A stretch of DNA of 64,000 nucleotides from Micromonospora sp. NBC_01699 (GTDB lineage Bacteria; Actinomycetota; Actinomycetes; Mycobacteriales; Micromonosporaceae), in contig NZ_CP109199.1 in NCBI RefSeq assembly GCF_036250065.1, positions 4,836,001 through 4,900,000 of the forward strand, in the 5' to 3' direction. Positions within the stretch are counted from its first letter, which is position 1, and every line of letters starts with the position of its first letter. This document shows, one piece after another, positions 59,501 to 64,000 of the stretch. The notes under the pieces were generated by a model that saw only the letters and a program-made list of their open reading frames with translations, was not told the DNA's origin and made no database searches. The translations under genes were made by a program, and so were the position numbers.

Positions 59501-62500
59501 GAACGGCTGCCCGGCCGTCTCGGCGATCGCGCCGTCCAGCGCCTCCGGTGCCACGGTCACGGCGCCGGGTCGCCAGTCGAGATCGTCCAGCGCGATGACC
59601 CGCTGGTGGGCCTCTCCGTCGACGGTGTCGTAGACGGTCCGCAGGATCTCGTGCCGGCCGAGGACGTCGCGCAGCGCGGCGCCCAGGGCGTCGATGTCGA
59701 CGTGCCCGGACAGCCGCAGCGCCTCGGGCAGGTTGTAGGTCGCGTTGGGGCCTTCCAGCCGGTCGATGAACCAGAGCCGGCGCTGCGCGAACGACAGCGG
59801 CACCCGATCGGGACGGGCGACGGCGGTCAGCGGCGGGCGGGCCGGACCGGCCTCGGTCAGCCGGGCGGCGAATGCTCGGGGGGTCGGCGCGTCGAAGAGG
59901 GTCCGCAGCCGCACCTCGGCACCGAGGACGTTCCGCAGCCGGCCGAGCAGGCGTACGGCGAGCAGGGAGTGTCCGCCCAGGGCGAAGAAGTCGTCGTCGA
60001 CCCCGACCTCCGGCAGGCCGAGCAGGTCGGCGAAGACACCGCACAGCAGCTCCTGCCGGGGATCGGAGACGGCCCGGCTGGTGCCGCCCTGGTCGGCGAA
60101 GTCGGGTGCGGGCAGGGCCCGCTGGTCGAGCTTCCCACTCACCGTCACCGGCAGGTCGTCGAGCACCATTACGGCGGCCGGCACCATGTGCCCCGGCAGC
60201 CGCTCCGCGACGAACCCACGCACCCGGCCCGGCAACCCGTCAACATCCCCACCATCGGCAACCGCATAAGCAACCAGGCGCCGGTCACCCACCACATCCG
60301 TATGCACCACCACCACCGCCCGAGCAACACCCGGACAGGCCGCAACCGCCGCCGCCACCTCACCCAACTCGATCCGGAACCCACGAATCTTCACCTGATC
60401 ATCAACCCGACCCAGAAACTCCAACCGCCCCCACACATCCCACCGCACCACATCACCCGTCCGATACATCCGCTCACCCACACCACCGAACGGACACGCC
60501 ACAAACCGACCCGCCGACAAACCCGCCCGCCCCAAATACCCACGAGCCACACCCGCACCCGCCAAATACAACTCACCACCCACACCAACCGGCACCGGCC
60601 GCAACAAAGCATCCAACACATACGCCCGCGTATTCGCAATCGGCACACCCACCAACGGCCGCTCACCAACGGCCACCGACAAACCCAACGCATCCACGCT
60701 GTACTCCGTCGGCCCATACAACGGCACAAACAACATCCCCACCACACCCCGCAACCGATCCCACAACCCAGAACCAACCGCCTCACCACCCAACAACAAA
60801 ACCTCCGGCGGCCCCTCCAACAACCCATCAGCCACCAACTGCTCCGCATACGTCGGCGTCACATCCATCACACCCACACCCACCTCAACCACATACCGCA
60901 CCATCGCCGCCGTATCCCGCCGCACCTCATCAGAAATGACGTGCAACTCATGGCCCGCCACCATCCACAACAACCCCTCCCACGACGTGTCAAAAGACAA
61001 CGACGCCGTCAACGCCACCCGCAACCGACGACCCACAAAACCCGCCATCGTCCCCGCACGATGGAACGCAAACAAATTCCGCAACCCACCATGAGTCACC
61101 ACCACACCCTTCGGCCGACCCGTCGACCCCGACGTATAAATCACATACGCCGCCGACTCCGCACCCACCACCACCGGCAAAGAATCGGACGACACAGCCG
61201 CCCACTCCACGCCGACCCCCGGATCGTCCAACGCCAAGACCGGAACACCCGCCGGCACGGCGCTCACCGACTCCGACAACGTCACGACCACCACCGGCGC
61301 CGCGTCCGCCACCATCAAATTGATCCGCTCAACCGGATACTGCACATCCAGCGGCAGGTACGCCCCACCGGCCTTCAACACCGCCAGAATCGCCACCACC
61401 ACGTCCACATCCCGTGGTAGCAACAGACCCACCACCGATTCCGGACCCACTCCACGACCGATCAACAAACGGGCCAACCGATTCGCCCGCCGATCCAACT
61501 CCACAAAACTCAGAGCCACCTCCCCACACACCACCGCCGTCGCCTCCGGCGACAACACCACCTGAGCCTCGAACACCTCCAACACCAACGGCGCCCCCAC
61601 CGCCACCGCAGTCTCGTTCCACTCCACCAACACCCGCCGCCGCTCATCAACATCGAGTACGTCCACGGTGTTCAGCTGGGTGTCGGCCGCCGATTCGAGC
61701 GCGGTGACGAGCCCATCGGTCGCGGTACGCAGGAGCACGCCCACCGCGTACGGGTCGATCTCTCCGGTGGCGTCGACGGCGAAGGCGATCCGGTCGCCGT
61801 CGTCGTCCACCGAGACCGACAGCGGGAAGTTGTCGAACTCGCGGGCGGAGACGACGCTGACGCCGTCGATGTCGATGTCGGTTCCGGAGATGTTGTGCCG
61901 GTAGTTGAAAATCGACGTGAAGAGGGGCTGGTCCGCCGGGACCCCGCTGACCCGCTGCGCGACGGCGAGCGGGGCGTGTTCGTGTTCGAGCAGTCCGGCG
62001 AGCTGGTCACGCAGGGCGGCGACGGCGTCCCGGACGGTCAGCGCACCGGTGCGTACCCGGACCGGCAGGGTGTTGATGAACGGGCCGGGCACCCGGTCGG
62101 CGCCGGCGCCGGCGTTCATCCGACCGAACAGGACCGTGCCGAACACCACGTCCTCGCGGCCGGAGACAACGGCGAGCGCCCTCGCCCAGGCGACGTGCAG
62201 GATGGTCGCGGGACTGGTAGCGAGGTCGCGGGAAACCCGGCGCAGCCGGTCGGCCAACGAGGCGTCGAGCGGTACCTCGGCTCGCCGCTGGCCGGTGCCG
62301 TCGCCACGGACGTCCAGCACCCCGTACGCGGCGGTCGGCTCGTCGACGTCGGAGAGCAGGGCGGCGAAGTACCGCTCGTGCTCCTCCTCGGCGGCGCCGC
62401 CCCGGGTTTGAGCGACGAAGTCGCGGAACGGCAGCGGCCGGGGCAACTCGTCGGCCCGGCCGGACATGATCGCGCGTACCTCGGAGAGCAGCACGTCCAG

Positions 62501-64000
62501 GCCGGTGTGGTCCTGCACGACGTGGTGGACCCGGATGAGCGCCAGCCACTGCCCGTCGGCGGTGGGAGTCAGCGTGGCGTCCATCAGCGGTGCACGGCTC
62601 AGGTCCATCGTCAGACCCGTGACGGCCAGCAGCTCGTCCGTCCCGTCCGCGACGACCTCGCGTACGGGCAGGGTGGCGTGTCGCCGGACGACCTGGACCG
62701 GTTCGGGCAGGCCGTCCCAGACGATCGAGGTGCGGAAGATGTCGTGCCGGTCCACCACCTGCTGCACCGCGGTGAGGAAGTCGTCGAGCAGGTGCCGGTC
62801 GGCGAAGCGCAGGACGCTGGGCAGGACGTAGGTGTCCGGTCCGTCGCCGGCCAGCAGATGGTGGAACAGCAAACCCTCCTGTAACGGAGCCAGGGGATAG
62901 ATGTCAGCGATATTCGCGGCACCACCATCGACGCTGACAGCGATCCGATCAATCTGCTCGACGGTCAGCTCAACCAGCGGCAACATATCCGGAGTAATCC
63001 CAGTGGCACCGACCGGAATCCGATTCGCCGGCACCTCCACCTGCCGAACACCAACACTAGCCGCCAACGCACCCGGAGTAGGAGTCTGAAAAAACGCCCG
63101 CACCGACACCACCACACCACGCCGACGCAACCACTCCACCAACCGCACCACCAACAACGAATGCCCACCCAACACAAAAAAATCGTCATCAACCCCCACA
63201 CCATCCACACCCAACAACTCAGCAAACCCCGCACACACCAACTCCTCCCGCACATTCACCGGCGCCCGACCCCCACCCCCAGACCACACCGGCACCGGCA
63301 ACCGCCCACGATCCAACTTCCCATTAACCGTCAACGGCAACGCATCCAAAACCACCACCGCCGCCGGCACCATATACCCCGGCAACCGCCGAGCCACCTC
63401 CCCCAACACCACCCCCGACAACCCCACCAAATCCACCCCACCCACCGGAACCACATAAGCCACCAACCGCACATCACCCCGAACATCCTCACGCACCACC
63501 ACCACCGCCCGCGACACCAACCCCACCGCCGCAACCACCGCCTCCACCTCACCCAACTCAATCCGAAAACCCCGAACCTTCACCTGATCATCAACACGAC
63601 CCACAAACTCCAACCGACCACCACCACTCCACCGCGCCACATCCCCACTCCGATACATCCGCCCACCCAAACCACCAAACGGACACGCCACAAACCGCTC
63701 ACCAGTCAAAGCAGCCCGCCCCAAATAACCCCGCGCCAACTGCCCACCCGACACATACACCTCACCCACCACACCCGGCGGCACCGGCCGCAACCCCGCA
63801 TCAAGCACAAACACCCGCAACCCCGGCAACCCCCGACCCACCACACTCCCCCCACCACCCGAACCCACCCGCTCAAACGTCACATGCACCGTCGTCTCAG
63901 TAATCCCATACATATTCACCATCACCGGCCCACCACCACCATGACGAACGAACCAACCCCCCAACCGACCCGGATCCAACGCCTCCCCACCAAACACCAC
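50339..64000 (-). CDS. NRPS-A: nonribosomal peptide synthetase, 5' partial, modules A1 (partial) to A5
   Basis: This is a multimodular NRPS that selects, activates and joins amino acids on carrier-bound phosphopantetheine arms in the cytoplasm. The frame is open to the right edge (4553 residues visible) and starts inside an A domain, so the true start lies beyond the window. Domain order by approximate residue: A(Thr, C-terminal part)-T 1-320; dual E/C-A-T 320-1390; C-A(Ser)-T 1399-2410; dual E/C-A-T 2412-3490; C-A-T 3497-4553. All T domains carry GG(H/Q)SL. It ends in a T domain plus a basic tail ([11 protein letters not shown]) with no thioesterase, so the chain is passed to another protein, most simply NRPS-B, which begins with a condensation domain. 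The stop codon is followed by a strong hairpin and then three tailoring genes. NRPS identity is certain; the order relative to B, C and D is inferred from colinearity. Confidence 0.97.
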   Translation of the reverse strand: MVFGGEALDPGRLGGWFVRHGGGGPVMVNMYGITETTVHVTFERVGSGGGGSVVGRGLPGLRVFVLDAGLRPVPPGVVGEVYVSGGQLARGYLGRAALTGERFVACPFGGLGGRMYRSGDVARWSGGGRLEFVGRVDDQVKVRGFRIELGEVEAVVAAVGLVSRAVVVVREDVRGDVRLVAYVVPVGGVDLVGLSGVVLGEVARRLPGYMVPAAVVVLDALPLTVNGKLDRGRLPVPVWSGGGGRAPVNVREELVCAGFAELLGVDGVGVDDDFFVLGGHSLLVVRLVEWLRRRGVVVSVRAFFQTPTPGALAASVGVRQVEVPANRIPVGATGITPDMLPLVELTVEQIDRIAVSVDGGAANIADIYPLAPLQEGLLFHHLLAGDGPDTYVLPSVLRFADRHLLDDFLTAVQQVVDRHDIFRTSIVWDGLPEPVQVVRRHATLPVREVVADGTDELLAVTGLTMDLSRAPLMDATLTPTADGQWLALIRVHHVVQDHTGLDVLLSEVRAIMSGRADELPRPLPFRDFVAQTRGGAAEEEHERYFAALLSDVDEPTAAYGVLDVRGDGTGQRRAEVPLDASLADRLRRVSRDLATSPATILHVAWARALAVVSGREDVVFGTVLFGRMNAGAGADRVPGPFINTLPVRVRTGALTVRDAVAALRDQLAGLLEHEHAPLAVAQRVSGVPADQPLFTSIFNYRHNISGTDIDIDGVSVVSAREFDNFPLSVSVDDDGDRIAFAVDATGEIDPYAVGVLLRTATDGLVTALESAADTQLNTVDVLDVDERRRVLVEWNETAVAVGAPLVLEVFEAQVVLSPEATAVVCGEVALSFVELDRRANRLARLLIGRGVGPESVVGLLLPRDVDVVVAILAVLKAGGAYLPLDVQYPVERINLMVADAAPVVVVTLSESVSAVPAGVPVLALDDPGVGVEWAAVSSDSLPVVVGAESAAYVIYTSGSTGRPKGVVVTHGGLRNLFAFHRAGTMAGFVGRRLRVALTASLSFDTSWEGLLWMVAGHELHVISDEVRRDTAAMVRYVVEVGVGVMDVTPTYAEQLVADGLLEGPPEVLLLGGEAVGSGLWDRLRGVVGMLFVPLYGPTEYSVDALGLSVAVGERPLVGVPIANTRAYVLDALLRPVPVGVGGELYLAGAGVARGYLGRAGLSAGRFVACPFGGVGERMYRTGDVVRWDVWGRLEFLGRVDDQVKIRGFRIELGEVAAAVAACPGVARAVVVVHTDVVGDRRLVAYAVADGGDVDGLPGRVRGFVAERLPGHMVPAAVMVLDDLPVTVSGKLDQRALPAPDFADQGGTSRAVSDPRQELLCGVFADLLGLPEVGVDDDFFALGGHSLLAVRLLGRLRNVLGAEVRLRTLFDAPTPRAFAARLTEAGPARPPLTAVARPDRVPLSFAQRRLWFIDRLEGPNATYNLPEALRLSGHVDIDALGAALRDVLGRHEILRTVYDTVDGEAHQRVIALDDLDWRPGAVTVAPEALDGAIAETAGQPFDLAREVPVRARLFSTAPDEHVLLLVVHHIASDGWSVGPLARDLSAAYAARLAGHAPAWEPLPVQYADYALWQRELLGDERDPDGTLLSAQVAYWRDTLAGAPEELALPYDHARPAVPGHRGHPMSVEVPAALHARLRELARTEGVTVSMVLQAAVAVLLSRLGAGTDIPIGMAVAGRTDEALDDLVGFFVNTLVLRTDLSGDPTLRDVLVRVRESALAGLGNQDVPFERLVEELAPARSLARHPLFQTMLTLQNNAAATLDLPGLHAQERPVPSTAAKFDLEFSLAETFDNKGAPAGLAGELIASADLFEPTTAGQLLSRFVRVLDALADDAERPLSSVDVMDADERSRVLVEWNDTSVSYPVGGTLPELFAGRVAVSPGAVAVVFEGEQFTYAEVDARADRVARYLRAAGVGPESVVGVRLERGVDLVVALLGVLKAGGAYLPIDPSYPVERVALLVEDARPVVVLDSITGLDGPVPETLVDVCADHPAYVLFTSGSSGRPKGVVVSHAGIVNRLRWMQDRFGLSAADRVVQKTPFTFDVSVWEFFWPLLEGATLVVARPGGHRDPAYLTQLIDAERVSTVHFVPSMLEAFLPVAESCTGLTRVICSGEALPATVQDRFLAALPDVELHNLYGPTEASVDVTAARCESGALVTIGEPVANTRTYVLDANLQPVPPGVAGELYLAGVQLARGYVNRAGLTGERFVADPFESGGRLYRTGDLVRWTADGRLDYLGRTDEQVKLRGFRIELGEVQAAVAACPEVTQAAVIVRDDKLIAYVVGGDGAGVREHVSRRLPEYMVPAAVVVLDALPVTANGKLDRRALPDPEFTAGSGRGPANAREELLCAAFAEILGLDTVGVDDDFFALGGHSLAVVRLVEWLRQRGVAVPVRAFFQTPTPAALAANTGARQVEVPANRIPIDATEITPDMLPLVDLTAEQVDRIAATVDGGAANIADIYPLAPLQEGILFHYLLADGGDDAYIRPMVLEMDSRSRLDDFVAALQRVVDRHDIYRTSIVWEGLTEPVQVVRRYAVLPVTEVTLPAGAHDPVAALIAATGMAMPLDRAPLLDLSVARVPDGDRWLALIRVHHMVEDHTGMDVALAELRAFLTDRGEELPPALPFRDFVAQTRGGMAEEEHERYFAGLLGDVDEPTAPFGVTDVLGSGSGVVRGVREFPPALSARVRDVSRRLGASPATVLHVAWARVLAALSGRHDVVFATVLFGRMNAGAGADRVPGPFMNMLPVRVRIDDRDTSTAVATMRDQLAELMEHEHAPLAVAQRASAVAADLPLFTSIFNYRHNTTVNPEDVALAGIRMVHSDEPTNYPLSVVVEDDGDQLALAIDAVAPIDPELVCGLLHATTRNLVDTLGAVLDGGPDSPLEGVDVLDEREHRRLLREWNDTASEVPDATIPELFERQVQRTPEAPAVVAEDGELTYAELDARAERLARSLAARGVGPESVVAVCMPRGAALTTALLGVLKAGGAYLPVDPDYPAERIAYMLQDAQPPVVLATTDTAAVLADVSNVPVLVTDGAELTAELAAWDPVTPRPGERARPTNPAYVIYTSGSTGRPKGVLVSHAGVPSLVAGHVEFLGVGAGSRVGQFASASFDTFGWEWMMALLTGAALVVIPTERRLGTALPAFLAERGVTHVTLPPAVLATLDETSVAADVVLVVAGESCPPDVMARWSPGRRMFNSYGPTETTVDATLWRFVPDAREVSIGAPVLNTRAFVLDDRLTPVPVGVAGELYVAGVGLARGYVSRVGLTSERFVACPYGAAGERMYRTGDRARWTADGELLFAGRADDQVKIRGFRIEPGEIAAVLSAHPGVAQATVVVREDVPGDVRLVGYVVPTSPEAAGTLPDLVRGLAAQRLPDYMVPSAVVLLDALPLTANGKLNRAALPAPDLRGGVGGRGPANLREELICVAFASLLGVDRVGVDDDFFALGGQSLLAVRLVSRLRAVLGVEVEIRALFEAPTPAGLAARLTGADTARLSLTARLRPPRVPLSYAQRRLWFIDQLEGPGATYNMPLAVRLTGRVDVPALAAALRDLIDRHEALRTTFPTADGEPYQRILDPTDPRGELATITVPAAGLPAAVAALAARPFDLAVEPPVRASLLTVGPYEHVLVLVLHHIAGDGWSRDPLARDLSTAYAARTAGRAPDWQPLPVQYADYALWQRELLGADGDPDSLLSRQIAYWRAALDGAPQELALPTDRPRPAVASHHGHEVPVHLPAAVHARLREVARAEGATVFMVLQAALAVLLSRLGAGTDVPIGSTNAGRTDVALDDLVGFFVNTVVTRVDLSGDPAFDEVLTRVRDAGLAGLANQDVPFERLVEELAPTRSLSRHPLFQVMLTLQNNAAAVVDLPQIRVEGVPAELSVAKFDLELVVAESFDAAGVPAGVDGVLIAAADLFEAATVGRLAERLARTLDAVTADPAVRVGAVDVFGPAERHRVLVEWNDTGRDVPGTLVPDLIAARAAETPDAVAVRYDDAALSYAELDARARRLARSLRNLGAGPETVVGLYLPRGLDVVVAIVAAWQAGAAYLPIDPEQPAERVAYLIGDVEPVVVVTDRAHADLLPDEAPRLLLDAPAPDTVAGAVAGPALLPAHPAYVIYTSGSTGRPKGVAVPHGGLINLVEVFRPVLRVGPGVPVLQFASFNFDASVLDVAVTLACGGTLVVATAAQRAEPALLRELVAGTGVRSASVVPSLLGVLSPDDLAGVESMVVGSEGIEPSLAAAWARDRRLTHAYGPTEATVIVAAGPVDPDGAGSATVPFGGPLANSRAFVLDRSLAPVPPGVVGELYVGGDQLARGYVRRSGLTAERFVACPYGAAGERMYRTGDLVRWTADGQLVFLGRADDQVKLRGFRIELGEVQTALAAHPGVGQAAALLREDTPGDRRLVGYVVPADGTDINGLPAEVRAGAAATLPEYMVPSAIVVVDAIPLTPNGKLDRRALPAPDHAAGAGLGRPPATPEEEAICAAFAAALGLGSVTADDDFFELGGHSLLAIDVIARIRERLGAEVGIRELFEAPTPAGLARRIAATTTAVAARPALRPMRRGD
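53530..56765 (-). other. Module A4: dual E/C (His-Tyr variant)-A(DTWTVASVDK)-T
   Basis: The dual domain reads [14 protein letters not shown] where all eight others have LFHH; its second core, [11 protein letters not shown], is intact. The A pocket reads D235 T236 W239 T278 V299 A301 S322 V330 D331. It partly resembles Phe-type pockets (DAWTIAAICK) but has D331, so the substrate is unassigned. The T domain has GGQSL instead of GGHSL. The next C is LCL, so an L residue is expected. Confidence 0.75.
56594..56599 (-). other. Dual E/C first histidine motif changed from HH to HY (module A4)
   Basis: The codons read CAC TAC on the minus strand, giving F-H-Y-L-L. The eight other dual domains in the window all read F-H-H-L-(L/F). 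The N-terminal histidine motif is the feature associated with epimerization in dual E/C domains, so D-Ser formation at module A3 may be impaired. That consequence is inference. Confidence 0.85.
56770..59803 (-). other. Module A3: C(LCL)-A(Ser)-T
   Basis: The C domain has the normal HHIASDGWS core. The A pocket reads D235 V236 W239 H278 I299 S301 L322 V330 D331 (DVWHISLVDK), essentially the EntF serine code DVWHFSLVDK. The T domain is the WLRQRG type followed by a dual E/C domain, predicting D-Ser. That following dual domain has an altered histidine pair. Confidence 0.88.
59830..63035 (-). other. Module A2: dual E/C-A(cationic, DTEDLGLVDK)-T
   Basis: The dual E/C domain has [22 protein letters not shown] and the core [11 protein letters not shown]. 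The A pocket reads D235 T236 E239 D278 L299 G301 L322 V330 D331. Four acidic residues suggest a cationic side chain; the pattern resembles hydroxy-ornithine-type codes such as DMENLGLINK, so an Orn-like substrate is a tentative guess. The A domain is a near-copy of that in B3. The T domain is the RLR-V-LG type and the next C is LCL, so an L residue is expected. Confidence 0.75.
60090..61668 (-). repeat. Copy 2 of the 1.57-kb A-domain repeat (module A2)
   Basis: This is the partner of 37130-38708. The flanking condensation and carrier domains are of different types in the two copies (LCL upstream in B3, dual E/C in A2). Confidence 0.9.
62817..64000 (-). repeat. Copy 2 of the A(Thr)-T-dual E/C cassette
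   Basis: This is the partner of 20806-21988 and reads in frame throughout. The left boundary is sharp: inside the dual domain the two genes diverge immediately after the [15 protein letters not shown] region. Confidence 0.9.
63040..64000 (-). other. Module A1 (partial): A(Thr)-T
   Basis: Only the last third of the A domain and the T domain are in the window. The visible pocket residues are V299, G301, M322, V330 and H331. They are identical to the complete copy in module C1, whose full code is DFWSVGMVHK, close to the Thr code DFWNIGMVHK. The T domain is the WLRRRG type and the next condensation domain is dual E/C, so D-Thr or D-allo-Thr is expected. The stretch is near-identical to 20806-21988. 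Confidence 0.8.

Noticed and set aside
12786-63035. Reading the '[11 protein letters not shown]' domains as separate E domains
   Set aside because: Each sits alone between a T and an A domain, or the A remnant, with no further C domain, so it must also condense. Dual E/C fits better.

Overview
The window is almost entirely one strand of a very large nonribosomal peptide synthetase (NRPS) locus from a high-GC actinomycete. Domain style and codon use suggest a Micromonosporaceae-like host, but the sequence alone does not fix the genus. Every real gene I can support lies on the minus strand, so transcription runs from 64000 towards 1. The long plus-strand open frames are antisense shadows.

In transcription order: NRPS-A (64000-50339, 5' end beyond the window, modules A1-A5); a strong hairpin after its stop; a three-gene tailoring/precursor set (2OG-Fe dioxygenase 49984-49157, DHDPS-family lyase 49029-48139, class I aminotransferase 48076-46892); NRPS-B (46458-24166, seven modules B1-B7); NRPS-C (24166-12786, modules C1-C4, interrupted by a one-base frameshift at 21078-21082); and NRPS-D (12783 to the left edge, modules D1-D4 plus the start of D5, 3' end beyond the window). 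B and C overlap by one base (TGATG), and C and D are two bases apart, so these three genes form a tightly coupled operon.

I count 20 carrier (T) domains, 18 complete plus one partial adenylation (A) domain, and 20 condensation domains. Eleven condensation domains are ordinary LCL type (HHxxxDG). Nine are of the dual epimerization/condensation type, with a '[12 protein letters not shown]' N-terminus and an HHxxxDH core. Reading A-domain pockets by eye (GrsA positions 235-331) gives, in order: D-Thr, cationic (DTEDLGLVDK), D-Ser, unassigned (DTWTVASVDK), unassigned (DALSVGAVIK) | D-Asp, cationic (DTDDMGFVDK), D-cationic (DTEDLGLVDK), unassigned (DADVMGLVYK), Asp, D-small? (DVFSVAVVYK), Ser | D-Thr, unassigned (DALSVGAVIK), D-Ser, position without its own A domain | D-Ser, D-Ser, Ser, Asp, ... 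The product is therefore a hydrophilic, Ser-, Thr- and Asp-rich peptide of at least about 20 residues with many D-centres. I do not recognise it as a known family.

The most notable points are: module C4, which has only the last piece of an A domain and must be loaded in trans or skipped; the frameshift in NRPS-C inside a >1.18-kb near-identical repeat whose other copy, in NRPS-A, is intact; three tandem Ser modules; several kilobase-scale duplications with abrupt composition changes that record recent recombination; a carrier-domain signature that matches the type of the next condensation domain in every case; and one dual domain with its first histidine pair changed to His-Tyr. No thioesterase, starter condensation domain, MbtH protein, transporter, regulator, RNA gene, CRISPR array or insertion sequence is visible; they would lie outside the window.
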